Below the pieces are notes generated by a model. The model did no database searches. It saw only the letters and a program-made list of their open reading frames with translations, and was not told the origin of the DNA. Source: VRUE01 sp963703895 (lineage in GTDB: Bacteria; Actinomycetota; Thermoleophilia; Solirubrobacterales; 70-9). From it: a stretch of 64,000 nucleotides of DNA. Both the position numbers and the translations under genes were made by a program. This document shows, in pieces, positions 23,838-32,470 of the stretch (its first letter is position 1; the number at the start of each line of letters is the position of its first letter). The DNA is taken from assembly GCA_963703895.1 (NCBI GenBank), contig CAVPFX010000003.1, forward strand, positions 496,001 to 560,000. Direction: 5' to 3'.

Positions 23838-24073
23838 GCCGTCTCCACTCGAAGCTCAACCCAAGTCTCGTCAAGCACCTCGGCGGAGAACTCGCGGTCC
23901 ATCTCCTCGCACATGCGAATCGCCATCTCGGCGTTCGTGGCGTGGATCGTCTGATGGACCTCGTCGCAGGACTTCAGTTGCTCCCAGAGGCGGCCTGCCT
24001 CGAAGCCGCGAACGAATTCCGTGTCGTCCGTGTCGAACGGCAGCACGAGGCCGAATGAGGCACCCTCGCTCAT
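23834..24073 (-). CDS. Conserved phage protein of unknown function (79 aa)
   Basis: The segment FGLVLPFDTDDTEFVRGFEA-GRLWEQL recurs in actinobacterial phage and chromosomal proteins of similar size (recalled resemblance). A later NAEMAIRMCEEMDREFSAEV is helical. No function known. The start overlaps the preceding stop by 4 bp. Confidence 0.65.
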   Translation of the reverse strand: MSEGASFGLVLPFDTDDTEFVRGFEAGRLWEQLKSCDEVHQTIHATNAEMAIRMCEEMDREFSAEVLDETWVELRVETA

Positions 24074-24228
24074 CCTGGCTTCCCTCCCGCTTCTAGCTCG
24101 ACAACACGGAGCTTTAGCTGGCGGATCTCCTCAATCTGCCCGAGACTCAACTTCTTGCGCTCCTCGCACGCTCGGCAATCCGGGTGCTGGAGGGCGTTCA
24201 TGCCCTCGTCGGGACCCAAATCCTTCAC
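24070..24228 (-). CDS. Small CxxC coiled-coil phage protein (52 aa)
   Basis: GTG at 24228 overlaps the upstream stop (GTGA); the stop overlaps the next ATG (ATGA). It contains HPDCRACEERKK, one CxxC, followed by a leucine-spaced helix (LGQIEEIRQLKLRVVELEAG). It may dimerise. Function unknown. Confidence 0.55.
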   Translation of the reverse strand: MKDLGPDEGMNALQHPDCRACEERKKLSLGQIEEIRQLKLRVVELEAGGKPG

Positions 24229-24380
24229 GGCTTCCCCTCCCCCGCGTGCCGAGCTTCGTACTCCTCAAGGGTGCAGAAGGAAGCTGTTTGTTCAAGGGCT
24301 GAGTCGCAGAGCTGTTGTCCTTTGGCGCAGACCCTGAAGCCGCAGGAACTGCATACGAGGTCTAGGGGTTGGAGGGTCAC
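24225..24380 (-). CDS. Small CxxC phage protein (51 aa)
   Basis: GTG at 24380 overlaps the stop of the membrane protein gene. It has CSSCGFRVC and two later Cys residues (QQLC, SFC), suggesting a zinc knuckle, then a helical end EEYEARHAGEGKP. Function unknown. Confidence 0.55.
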   Translation of the reverse strand: MTLQPLDLVCSSCGFRVCAKGQQLCDSALEQTASFCTLEEYEARHAGEGKP

Positions 24381-24871
24381 AGCGAAACCGCCAAAGCAGC
24401 GAGTGCAATGACGGCGAAGTGCCAGATCTGATCGGCCCAGATGCGGACCTCCGCTCCGAGGTCCATGAGGATCGGCGAGCCGGCTGGTGCGTCAGCGACG
24501 TGGCGGATCTCGTGCTCTTCTGCCTTCGCCATGTAGACGAGAGCGTGTGGGACTTCGGCGGGCTGGGTCTGGCGGATCAGCTTCGACCACCAGGCGACCG
24601 GGACGCGAGTGTCGATGAGAAGGTGGGTGATGCCGATGGCAAGTGCTGCGGGCCACGGGAAGACGAGGAGCTGTGTTGCGCCATGAAGGCCAGCGTGGAT
24701 GTAGGCCGCGGGGTGGCGGTCCCACCATCGCGTGATCCACCGGCCGTCAGCGCGCCACTCGAAGCGTTTGCGCCGCTTCGACTTGTTCACCGCCATCCAC
24801 TCGTTCTGAGCGAGCCAGTCTATGACGAGGTGGGTGACGATGCCCCAGATGAGGAGGTCGGTGGCGCTCAC
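24377..24871 (-). CDS. DUF3307-like integral membrane protein
   Basis: 164 residues with repeated His/Asp signatures set in membrane spans: THLVIDWLAQNEWMAVNKSK, HAGLHGATQLL, ITHLLIDTRVPVAWW and DQIWHFAVIALAAL. This pattern matches DUF3307, found in phages and bacteria, of unknown function. The intramembrane His/Asp set suggests metal binding or hydrolase activity. It overlaps both neighbours by 4 bp, placing it within the phage early operon. Confidence 0.7.
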   Translation of the reverse strand: MSATDLLIWGIVTHLVIDWLAQNEWMAVNKSKRRKRFEWRADGRWITRWWDRHPAAYIHAGLHGATQLLVFPWPAALAIGITHLLIDTRVPVAWWSKLIRQTQPAEVPHALVYMAKAEEHEIRHVADAPAGSPILMDLGAEVRIWADQIWHFAVIALAALAVSL

Positions 24872-25245
24872 ACCCTCACCTGCTCCCCTGAGTTGACCGG
24901 CGGCTTTAGCTTCCGGGCGTCTTCGAGTTCGGAGCGAAGCATGTGGATGATCTCTTCGGTCTGGGCCTTAGCGTTGCCTCGCTGGGACTTTGCACGTAGG
25001 CGCAGCGTGCCGCAGTGCTTGCGCGTCTCGTCAAGGACCGATTGGCCGCGCCCATCCCTCTGGGCAATTCCATAAGCGCGAGCGACGGTGAGCGGGACTG
25101 GCTCTTGGAAGTCCTCGCCCCCAAAAACCTGCCAGCCACCCTGGGCTAGCTGAAGCTCAATCTGTTCGGGCGGGTGTTGCTCGGCCTCGCGAGCGAACTG
25201 GCCAAGCAGGGCGAAGGTCGAGAGCTTTGTTGCTGCCTCGCTCAC
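24868..25245 (-). CDS. Phage protein, unknown (125 aa)
   Basis: Soluble helical protein with FALLGQFAREAEQHPPEQIE and TEEIIHMLRSELEDARKL. Mostly charged, no recognisable motif. It overlaps the genes on both sides by 4 bp, so it belongs to the same transcription unit as the DUF3307-like protein. Confidence 0.55.
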   Translation of the reverse strand: MSEAATKLSTFALLGQFAREAEQHPPEQIELQLAQGGWQVFGGEDFQEPVPLTVARAYGIAQRDGRGQSVLDETRKHCGTLRLRAKSQRGNAKAQTEEIIHMLRSELEDARKLKPPVNSGEQVRV

Positions 25246-25523
25246 GCAGCCTCAGCCCCTTGATTGACCTCCGAAGCGAGTCGTACGCGGATGCCCTTTG
25301 CTGTTAGGTAGGCGGAGATGTCCTCGTAGTTGGGTGCCAGCCAAGCGCCAGGGAGATGCACCACGTCTGCGTTGGGAGTGAGACCCTGCGCGTCTACCCG
25401 CCTCTCCAGGTACTTGGCGTCGGCGAGCGCCCGACCGGGAAGTGCGGCCCACTCCCTCGCGAAGATCGCCGCCTGATCCTTCGAGGAAGCGAGGACGTAG
25501 ACGCGTTCGCGTTCCTCCCCCAT
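25242..25523 (-). CDS. Phage protein, unknown (93 aa), first gene of the early run
   Basis: Starts with ATG at 25523. It alternates strand and helix as in a small alpha/beta domain: RVYVLASSKDQAAIFAREWA, then VVHLPGAWLAPNYEDISAYL and IRVRLASEV. This could be a Toprim-like or receiver-like fold, but the key acidic residues are not clear. It is the rightmost phage gene; promoter sequences would lie in 25524-25730. Confidence 0.55.
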   Translation of the reverse strand: MGEERERVYVLASSKDQAAIFAREWAALPGRALADAKYLERRVDAQGLTPNADVVHLPGAWLAPNYEDISAYLTAKGIRVRLASEVNQGAEAA

Positions 25524-25732
25524 CTAGAGCTTCACGCTCCGCCGTTTACCGACCCGTAGCAGGGCCTCGAAATGGGCTGGTTTCGCTACGGGCTTACTAC
25601 AGGTCACTCGCCCGCCGCCCGTCGTTTAGGCATAGACACGCACGACCCGCAGGCACGGCGAAGGCGCTCGAAAGCAGGCGCATTCCGCAGCGTGTCGCGG
25701 TTTGTCGCGATTTGGCGGAACTGCTGGCTTAG

Positions 25733-25806
25733 TCGGGGCGCCCGGATTCGAACCGGGGACCTCCGCCACCCAAAGGCGGCGCGCTACCAGGCTGCGCCAC
25801 GCCCCG
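25733..25806 (-). tRNA. tRNA-Pro (UGG), host; probable phage integration target
   Basis: Acceptor CGGGGCG/CGCCCCG, D arm with GCGC stems, anticodon arm CCGCC-TTTGGGT-GGCGG (anticodon TGG) and T arm CCCGG-TTCGAAT-CCGGG are intact. The 3' end faces the phage side, which is the usual orientation at tRNA attachment sites, and the intact gene would be regenerated by the phage copy. No CCA is encoded. Confidence 0.9.
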
Positions 25807-25833
25807 AAGCGTCCAGTGTAGTTTTCGCAAGCG

Positions 25834-27114
25834 ATGGCCGAGGTGCTGCCGCTCAATGCCCTGCACTACGACCTCGACGCGGTCGGGTCGCTGCAGGACG
25901 TGGTCGCGCCGCCCTATGACGTGATCGACGCGGCGATGCGTCAGGAGTTGCTCGCCCAATCGCCCTACAACGCGGTCGCGATCGACCTGCCCAAGCCCTA
26001 CGGCGAGACCGGGCCGCAGGCGGAGGGCCAGGGCGACCCTTACGCCGCCGCCGCGAGCTCGATCGAGGCCTGGCAGCAGGCCGGTGCCCTGGTCAAGGAC
26101 ACCGAGCCGGCGATCTGGGCGATGGAGCAGGAGTACACCGGTCCCGACGGCGGCTCCCACATCCGCCACGGCATCCTCGCTCGCGTCCGCGTCGAGGACT
26201 TCGATACCGGCACGATCCTGCCCCACGAGCGCACCCTGCCCGGTCCCAAGCAGGACCGGCTGGAACTGATGCGGGCGACGCGCTGCAACCTCTCACCGAT
26301 CTTCTCGCTGAGCACGATCGACCCCTGGCCGCTGGTCTCGAAGGAGACCTCAGTCGAAGACGCCTGGGGCGAAGCGACCGACGCCGCCGGCACGGTGACT
26401 CGGATCTGGCGACTGCCGCAGTTGAACGAAGAGATCCCGGCGCTGCTCGCCGACGCCCAACTGCTGATCGCCGACGGCCACCACCGCTACGAGACCGCGA
26501 TCGCCTACCGCGACGAGATCGGCGGCGAGGGCGACCACAACTACACGCTGATGGCGCTGACCGGGCTCGACGATCCCGGCCTCTCGGTCTACCCCACCCA
26601 CCGCCTTCTCTCCGGCTTCGCCGAGGACCCCGAGCGCCAGCGCCGCCTCGGCGAGGGCCTGCGCAAGCACTTCGAGGTCGAGGAGGTGGAGACAGACCGC
26701 GTCGACCCGCTCGGTGAGGACGGCGTCGGCGTCTTCGGCCTCTACGACTCCCACCACAAGAAGGCCTTCCGCCTGCGGCTCAAGGACACCGCGGAAATCG
26801 ACCGGCTGCTCGAGGGCGAGCCCGAGGCCTACCGCCGCCTCGACGCGGCGATCCTCGAGACCTTGGTGCTGAAGAAGCTGGCGGGCCTCAGCGAAGACGA
26901 CATCCTCGCCAAGCGCGGCATCGGCTACGCCAAGAGCGTCGAGGACTCGCTGCGCCTAATCGGGGACGGCACCTACGACGTCGCCTTCATCCTGCGCCCG
27001 ATCCCGGTCCAGCAGACCAAGGAAATCTGCGAAAGCGACGCCAACATGCCGCCGAAGTCGACCTACTTCTACCCCAAGGTGCTGACCGGGCTGGTCTTCA
27101 ACCCGCTCGCCTGA
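25834..27114 (+). CDS. DUF1015 family protein
   Basis: 426 residues. Family signatures are at the start (VVAPPYDVIDAAMRQELLAQ and YNAVAIDLPKPYGE), in the middle (FSLSTIDPWPL, then LLIADGHHRYETAIAYRDEI) and at the end (ANMPPKSTYFYPKVLTGLVF). The DGHH-R-YETA motif is the likely active centre. DUF1015 proteins are often linked to serine metabolism or SpoIIID-like contexts, but the activity is unproven. It is the first host gene beyond the tRNA-Pro. Confidence 0.85.
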   Translation: MAEVLPLNALHYDLDAVGSLQDVVAPPYDVIDAAMRQELLAQSPYNAVAIDLPKPYGETGPQAEGQGDPYAAAASSIEAWQQAGALVKDTEPAIWAMEQEYTGPDGGSHIRHGILARVRVEDFDTGTILPHERTLPGPKQDRLELMRATRCNLSPIFSLSTIDPWPLVSKETSVEDAWGEATDAAGTVTRIWRLPQLNEEIPALLADAQLLIADGHHRYETAIAYRDEIGGEGDHNYTLMALTGLDDPGLSVYPTHRLLSGFAEDPERQRRLGEGLRKHFEVEEVETDRVDPLGEDGVGVFGLYDSHHKKAFRLRLKDTAEIDRLLEGEPEAYRRLDAAILETLVLKKLAGLSEDDILAKRGIGYAKSVEDSLRLIGDGTYDVAFILRPIPVQQTKEICESDANMPPKSTYFYPKVLTGLVFNPLA

Positions 27115-27155
27115 GGCGTCGGCCTTACGGGGACCGCGCGGCGTAGGATCGCTGC

Positions 27156-27725
27156 GTGGTCAAGATCTACACCAAGAAGGGCGACGACGGCACCACCTCG
27201 CTCTGGTACGGCGGCCGGGTGCCCAAGCACCACGGTCGCACCGAGGCCTACGGGGCGCTCGACGAGGCCTGCTCCCAGCTCGGCGTCGCCCGCGCTCTCT
27301 GCGGCGCCGACGAGGCCGAGCTCGCCGCCGACATCTTGCGCCTGCAGGACGACCTCTTCGTCGCCGGCGCCGAGCTGGCGACGGCGCCGGAGGCGGCCGA
27401 GCGACTTGAAGACGGGATCAGCCGCACTACTGAGGAGATGGTCGCTGAGCTGGAGCAACGGATCGACCGCTACATGAGCGAGGTCGAGCTGCCACCGCAG
27501 TTCGTCATCCCCGGCGGCAACCCGCTTTCCGCCCAGCTCGACGTGGCGCGCACAGTGATCCGCCGCGCCGAGCGCCGCATCGCCGCGCTCGGCGAGGAAG
27601 GCGAGCTGGCGAGCGAGACGGTGATCCACTTCGTCAACCGCGCCTCCGACTACGCCTACGCGATGGCGCGCTACGTCGACGTCGATGACCCGGCGCTCTT
27701 CGAGGGCCGGCGCAAGAGCGATTGA
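27156..27725 (+). CDS. Cob(I)alamin adenosyltransferase, PduO type
   Basis: 189 residues from GTG. It begins with the ATP-binding motif VKIYTKKGDDGTTSLWYGG, then GALDEACSQLGVARAL. The C-terminal helix has ARTVIRRAERRIAALGEEGE and VNRASDYAYAMARYVD, matching the RxxxRRAER/LNRLSD signatures. It transfers the adenosyl group from ATP to cob(I)alamin, making coenzyme B12. The next gene follows after 40 bp. Confidence 0.92.
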   Translation: MVKIYTKKGDDGTTSLWYGGRVPKHHGRTEAYGALDEACSQLGVARALCGADEAELAADILRLQDDLFVAGAELATAPEAAERLEDGISRTTEEMVAELEQRIDRYMSEVELPPQFVIPGGNPLSAQLDVARTVIRRAERRIAALGEEGELASETVIHFVNRASDYAYAMARYVDVDDPALFEGRRKSD

Positions 27726-27765
27726 GCGTGGCACTTTCTTACCGCTATGCAATGAGGCGCCACAG

Positions 27766-28164
27766 ATGAAGGTCGTCGCTCGCCGTCGCGAGGGTTACGC
27801 GCACGACGTCGAGATCGAGGGCGGCCACGCGCTGCGGATCGACGAGCCGCTCGCGGCCGGCGGCACCGACACCGGCCCCTCCCCCACCCGCCTCGTCGCC
27901 GCCGGCCTCGCCGGCTGCACCGCGGTGACGATGGAGATGTACGCCGAGCGCAAGGGCTGGGACATCGGCCCGGTCGAGGTCGACGTGGACGTCGAGTACC
28001 GCGACGCTTCGCCGCTCTCGCTCACGGTGACGCTGCGGCTGCCAAGCGAGCTCAGCGACGAACAGCGCGAGCGCCTGCTCCTCGTCGCCGGCAAATGCCC
28101 GGTCCACAGGCTGCTAGCGGGCGAGACCGAGGTAAAGATCGACGACCGAGTCGAGTCGCTCTGA
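27766..28164 (+). CDS. OsmC family protein
   Basis: 132 residues from ATG at 27766 (a longer frame to 27685 overlaps the previous gene and is not needed). It shows the OsmC fold signature GPSPTRLVAAGLAGCTAVTM, with the Cys followed by EMYAERKGWDIGPVEV, then VAGKCPVHRLLAGETEV. The two Cys residues match the peroxide-reducing centre of OsmC/Ohr proteins. Role: detoxification of organic peroxides. Its TGA overlaps the next ATG (TGATG). Confidence 0.85.
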   Translation: MKVVARRREGYAHDVEIEGGHALRIDEPLAAGGTDTGPSPTRLVAAGLAGCTAVTMEMYAERKGWDIGPVEVDVDVEYRDASPLSLTVTLRLPSELSDEQRERLLLVAGKCPVHRLLAGETEVKIDDRVESL

Positions 28165-29015
28165 TGGATCTCGGCCTGAAAGGACGCGCCTGCGTGGTCA
28201 CCGGCGCCAGCCGCGGCATCGGCGCCGAGACCGCGCGCCTGCTCTGCGCCGAGGGGGCGAACGTGCTGCTGGTGGCGCGCAACGGGGAGCGGCTACGTGT
28301 CGCCGCCGAGGCGGCGACAGCGGCCGGAACAGCCGCTGCCGAGAAAAACGGTGCCGCCGGCGCCAGCGCGCAAACGGGTGGTCGGGCCGAGACCCTCATC
28401 CTCGACATCACCGACGCAGACGCCGGCGAGCGCATGCTCGCGACCGCGAGCGAGCACTTCGGCGCCCTCGACGTCCTCGTCAACAATGCCGGCACCGCCC
28501 AGTGGCGCGACCTCGACGACGTCCCCGACGAGGACTGGCGCGCCCAGTACGAGCTCAACGTGATGGCGCCGCTGCGGGCGATCCGCGCGGCCGCGCCGCC
28601 GATGGCCGGGCGCGGCTGGGGCCGCATCGTCAACGTCTGCTCGACAGCCGGCAAGCGGCCCTCGGCGGCGATGCCCGAGTACTCGGTGGCGAAGGCGGCC
28701 GAGCTCTCGCTCTCGCGCCTTTTCGCTGACCGCTACGCCAAGAGCGGCGTGCTCGTCAACGCGATCTGCCCCGGCCCGGTCGAATCGGAGATGTGGATGG
28801 AGCCCGGCGGCCTGCTCGACCAGTCGCAGGCGATGACGGGAGACGCGACGCGCGAGGACGCCCTGGCCACCGCCGGCTCCAAGCGCCCGATCGGCCGCCT
28901 CGCCGAGTCGGCCGAGATCGCCGGCGCGATCGCCTTCCTCTGCTCCGAGCGCGCTTCATACGTCAGTGGTGCCGCCTGGTCGGTGGACGGCGGCACCGTC
29001 CAGGTGATCATTTGA
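28164..29015 (+). CDS. Short-chain dehydrogenase/reductase (SDR)
   Basis: 283 residues from ATG at 28164, sharing one base with the OsmC stop. Classical SDR motifs: VVTGASRGIGAETARLLCAE for NAD(P) binding, NNAG at LVNNAGTAQW, and the catalytic YxxxK in MPEYSVAKAAELSLSRLF. The C-terminus SYVSGAAWSVDGGTVQVII is the usual SDR ending. A short Gly/Ala-rich insert (TAAGTAAAEKNGAAGASAQT) precedes the Asp of LDITDADA and is unusual. The substrate is not predictable. Confidence 0.9.
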   Translation: MDLGLKGRACVVTGASRGIGAETARLLCAEGANVLLVARNGERLRVAAEAATAAGTAAAEKNGAAGASAQTGGRAETLILDITDADAGERMLATASEHFGALDVLVNNAGTAQWRDLDDVPDEDWRAQYELNVMAPLRAIRAAAPPMAGRGWGRIVNVCSTAGKRPSAAMPEYSVAKAAELSLSRLFADRYAKSGVLVNAICPGPVESEMWMEPGGLLDQSQAMTGDATREDALATAGSKRPIGRLAESAEIAGAIAFLCSERASYVSGAAWSVDGGTVQVII

Positions 29016-29022
29016 GCGGCTT

Positions 29023-29057
29023 GGCGACTTATGCGTCCGTATGACGCATAAGTCGCC
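29023..29057. repeat. 14 bp inverted repeat spanning a start codon
   Basis: GGCGACTTATGCGT and ACGCATAAGTCGCC are perfect arms around 7 nt. The structure starts 8 bp after the SDR stop and contains the ATG (29041) of the Nudix gene in its loop. It may act as a terminator for the SDR message and would hide the Nudix ribosome site in a read-through transcript. Confidence 0.7.
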
Positions 29058-29565
29058 AGACGTGATCGAAGCGGCCGTACTGCTGCCGCTCTATGGCTGG
29101 CCGGACAACGAGCCGGGGCTGGTCTTCACCGAGCGCCGCGCCGACCTGCGACGCCACGCGGGTGAGATCTCATTCCCCGGTGGTCGCCGCGACCCCGAGG
29201 ACGCCGACCTCAGCGTGACCGCGTTGCGCGAGGCCGAGGAGGAGATCGGCCTTGATCCCGCGGTCGTCGAGCTGGGCGAGGAGCTGCCGGCGACCAACAC
29301 CTTCGTCACCAGCTATCGGATCCACCCCTTCGTCGGCCGCATCCCCCATCCACGGGAGCTCAACCTGCAGCCGAACCCGGCCGAGGTCGAGACCCTCCTC
29401 ACATTCTCGCTGGCGGTGCTACGCGAGAGCTATGAAATCCGCCGCCTGATCCGCCGCGGCGTCCCCATCCACACGCCGACCTACGAGATCGAAGGCCAGC
29501 TGATCTGGGGAGCCACCGCGCGGATCCTCGGCGACTTGCTCAGCCGCCTGCAAACCGGCGGCTGA
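29041..29565 (+). CDS. Nudix hydrolase, CoA pyrophosphatase-like
   Basis: 174 residues. Before the Nudix box is FTERRADLRRHAGEISFPGG, the signature of the NudL/CoA pyrophosphatase family. The box itself reads GG-x5-E with TALREAEEEIGLD. It would cleave CoA or acyl-CoA to phosphopantetheine and ADP, fitting the nearby beta-oxidation operon. The ATG start lies in the loop of an inverted repeat, and no clear ribosome site precedes it, so a leaderless or unfolded-only start is possible. Confidence 0.85.
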   Translation: MTHKSPDVIEAAVLLPLYGWPDNEPGLVFTERRADLRRHAGEISFPGGRRDPEDADLSVTALREAEEEIGLDPAVVELGEELPATNTFVTSYRIHPFVGRIPHPRELNLQPNPAEVETLLTFSLAVLRESYEIRRLIRRGVPIHTPTYEIEGQLIWGATARILGDLLSRLQTGG

Positions 29566-29624
29566 CGGCGTCCTCAGTCGCTCGCGTGCAAAAGCACGCC
29601 ACGCTCCCTGCGTCCTTGTCAGCC
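29560..29624. repeat. Dispersed repeat family 2, copy 1
   Basis: Outer arms GGCTGAC/GTCAGCC enclose the cores GGCGTCCTCAGTCG and CTCCCTGCGTCCTTG, with a small hairpin (GCGTG/CACGC) between. Both cores are identical in the copy at 43962-44125 and partly kept at 57528-57630. This copy includes the stop codons of the convergent Nudix and peroxiredoxin genes, so it may serve as a shared terminator. Confidence 0.75.
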
Positions 29625-30293
29625 TTGGTTTTCGGCGGCTGACTGGGGAACGATGCGAATGTAGGGCCGTGGAGACTCCCAGCCCTCCGGATAAACCTCT
29701 TTCGCCTCGTCATTTGAGACCGAGCCGGCGATGATCACGTCGTCGCCCTGCTGCCACTGTGCCGGCGTGGCGACTTTGTGGTTGGCGGTGAGCTGCAGCG
29801 AGTCGATTACGCGCAGGACCTCGTCGAAATTGCGCCCGGTGGTCATCGGGTAGACCAGGATCAGTTTGATCTTCTTGTCGGGGCCGATGACGAAGACGTT
29901 GCGCACGGTCTGGTTGTCGACCGGAGTGCGGTCCTCGGCGCTGCCGGAGACGTTGGCGGGCAGCATCCCGTAGAGCCGCGCGACGTTGAAATCGGCATCG
30001 CTGATGATCGGGTAGTTGGGCGCCGTCCCCTGCGTGTCCTCGATGTCCTTCGCCCACTCCTCGTGGCGGTCAAGCGGGTCGATCGAGAGGCCGATGATCT
30101 TGACGTTGCGCTTGGCGAACTCGGGCTCGATGCTCGCCATGTAACCGAGCTCGGTCGTGCAGACGGGCGTGAAGTCCTTGGGGTGCGAGAACAGCACCGC
30201 CCATGAGTCGCCGATCCAGTCGTGGAACTTGATCCGGCCCTCGGTCGTCTCGGCCTCGAAGTCGGGTGCTACGTCACCAAGCTGCAGCGCCAT
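29619..30293 (-). CDS. 1-Cys peroxiredoxin (Prx6 type)
   Basis: 224 residues. The peroxidatic Cys lies in LFSHPKDFTPVCTTELGYMA, the typical PVCTTE motif. The length and the C-terminal dimer domain, with ITATHK-like TANHKVATPAQWQQGDDVII, are those of Prx6. No resolving Cys is seen. It reduces hydrogen peroxide or alkyl peroxides. It is convergent with the Nudix gene, and its promoter region (30294-30390) is unusually AT-rich with an imperfect CTAAA...TTTAG repeat that might bind a redox or iron regulator. Confidence 0.9.
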   Translation of the reverse strand: MALQLGDVAPDFEAETTEGRIKFHDWIGDSWAVLFSHPKDFTPVCTTELGYMASIEPEFAKRNVKIIGLSIDPLDRHEEWAKDIEDTQGTAPNYPIISDADFNVARLYGMLPANVSGSAEDRTPVDNQTVRNVFVIGPDKKIKLILVYPMTTGRNFDEVLRVIDSLQLTANHKVATPAQWQQGDDVIIAGSVSNDEAKEVYPEGWESPRPYIRIVPQSAAENQG

Positions 30294-30415
30294 CAGACTG
30301 CTCCTTCACTCGCTGTGTGGACATTTACCTAAATCCCTATCCGAGTTTAGTCATATCCAGTTGCCGCCCTGGCGGGCCCTGCAACGTGTTGTGGTCCCGT
30401 CAGAGGTACAGCGCG

Positions 30416-30850
30416 TTACACGTCGGGCGAGCGCAGGACCTCGACCGGGATCCGCCAGGTCCTCGCTGCTCGCTCTACCAGTGCCGCGCCGCCTGCGAGG
30501 ACCTCCGGGTCAACCGATCCCGTCGCCTCGTAGACGAAGCGCCGCACCGGGGTTTCAACCAAGCGTTCGAGGAAGCGCTCCAGCCGTGAGCCGTGGATCG
30601 CCTCGATGTTCTCGGGGCCCCCGCTTGCCGAGCCGAGCAGCCAGTAGACGGCAGCGACATCGCCGACCAGGTCGAGCAGGGTCGCCGGGCGCTCGGGATC
30701 GGCGAGGGCGGGCTCGATCCCCGCCGCCTCGATCGCGGCGAGCCCCTGCTCTCGCCGGCTCGTTCCGCGCACGACCCAGCCCTCGGTGAGCAATCCTTCC
30801 CCCAGGACCCGGCCGCGACAGCCGCAGCCGACGATCAGCGCCCGGGCCAA
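30416..30850 (-). CDS. NAD(P)-binding Rossmann-fold protein (atypical SDR)
   Basis: 144 residues from TTG at 30850, two bases after the stop of the upstream gene and 10 bases after GAGG. The start ALIVGCGCRGRVLGEGLL is a G-x-G-x-x-G dinucleotide motif, followed by VVRGTSRR (NADP-type basic residues) and DVAAVYWLLGSASGG. It ends soon after EVLRSPDV, so it is short for a full atypical SDR (often 210-280 residues). A longer upstream frame is out of line with gene spacing. Confidence 0.65.
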   Translation of the reverse strand: MARALIVGCGCRGRVLGEGLLTEGWVVRGTSRREQGLAAIEAAGIEPALADPERPATLLDLVGDVAAVYWLLGSASGGPENIEAIHGSRLERFLERLVETPVRRFVYEATGSVDPEVLAGGAALVERAARTWRIPVEVLRSPDV

Positions 30851-30851
30851 C

Positions 30852-31145
30852 TCAGGTGGCCTCGAAGCGACTGCGGCGGCGCAGCCGCTCGCGCTCCTCG
30901 GCGGCAACCTCGTCGCGCAGCTCCTGCTCGTTGCGCTCGACGGCGCCGCGGCGGCGGCGCATCTCGTTCTGCGCCTCGAGCATCTGCTGCACGTCGTCGA
31001 CCTCGTTCTGCACCTCGAGTTCGGGCGAGCGGGTCGGCTTCCAGTCGAGCAGTTCGGCGTTGTTGCCGGTGTAGAAGTGCTCCATCAGAAAGAGCACGCC
31101 GACGACCAGCAACACCATCGCAACCGTTCCCAGGACGAAGTACAC
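30852..31145 (-). CDS. Single-span membrane protein with coiled-coil tail
   Basis: 97 residues. N-terminal membrane span (MYFVLGTVAMVLLVVGVLFL), then a charged coiled coil (VDDVQQMLEAQNEMRRRRGA) to the end. Membrane anchoring with a cytoplasmic helix is likely. Its stop lies 2 bp before the Rossmann gene. The family is not known to me. Confidence 0.6.
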   Translation of the reverse strand: MYFVLGTVAMVLLVVGVLFLMEHFYTGNNAELLDWKPTRSPELEVQNEVDDVQQMLEAQNEMRRRRGAVERNEQELRDEVAAEERERLRRRSRFEAT

Positions 31146-31190
31146 GCGGCAAGGATACGCCCGCGGCGGCGGTCCCCTTTAATCCCGGAC

Positions 31191-32393
<1,203 letters not shown>

Positions 32394-32396
32394 CGC

Positions 32397-32443
32397 TTCC
32401 GGTGCGCCTTATGTGGCCCTGGGCCACATAAGGCGCACCGGAA
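32397..32443. repeat. 23 bp perfect inverted repeat (family 3, copy 1)
   Basis: Arms beginning TTCCGGTGCGCC and ending GGCGCACCGGAA are perfectly complementary over 23 bp with a single-base centre. The arm outer 14 bp recur at 35299-35342. It begins 3 bp after the thiolase stop, so it likely ends transcription or stabilises the thiolase message. Confidence 0.8.
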
Positions 32444-32470
32444 CGGGTGGCTTAGTAGCCTCGCCAGCCG

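Larger units (their letters stand above)
1..25732 (-). mobile_element. Integrated contractile-tailed phage (left end outside window)
   Basis: Nearly all genes from the left edge to the tRNA-Pro read leftward and follow tailed-phage order: terminase, portal, scaffold, capsid, connectors, sheath, tube, chaperone, tape measure, hub, baseplate. Sheath plus gp25 and J-type baseplate proteins indicate a myovirus-type particle. The right limit is placed between the last short gene (ending 25523 on its 5' side) and the 3' end of the host tRNA-Pro at 25733, a usual type of integration target. No integrase or lysis cassette is visible here; they presumably lie to the left. The boundary is inferred, as no duplicated attachment core could be found inside the window. 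Confidence 0.85.

Noticed and set aside
25572..25919. Frames crossing the tRNA-Pro on both strands
   Set aside because: Peptides such as the one with PGSNPG are the common artefact of translating tRNA T arms.
30786..31190. Longer start for the thiolase
   Set aside because: The extension overlaps two minus-strand genes, and the GTG at 31191 gives the expected thiolase N-terminus.
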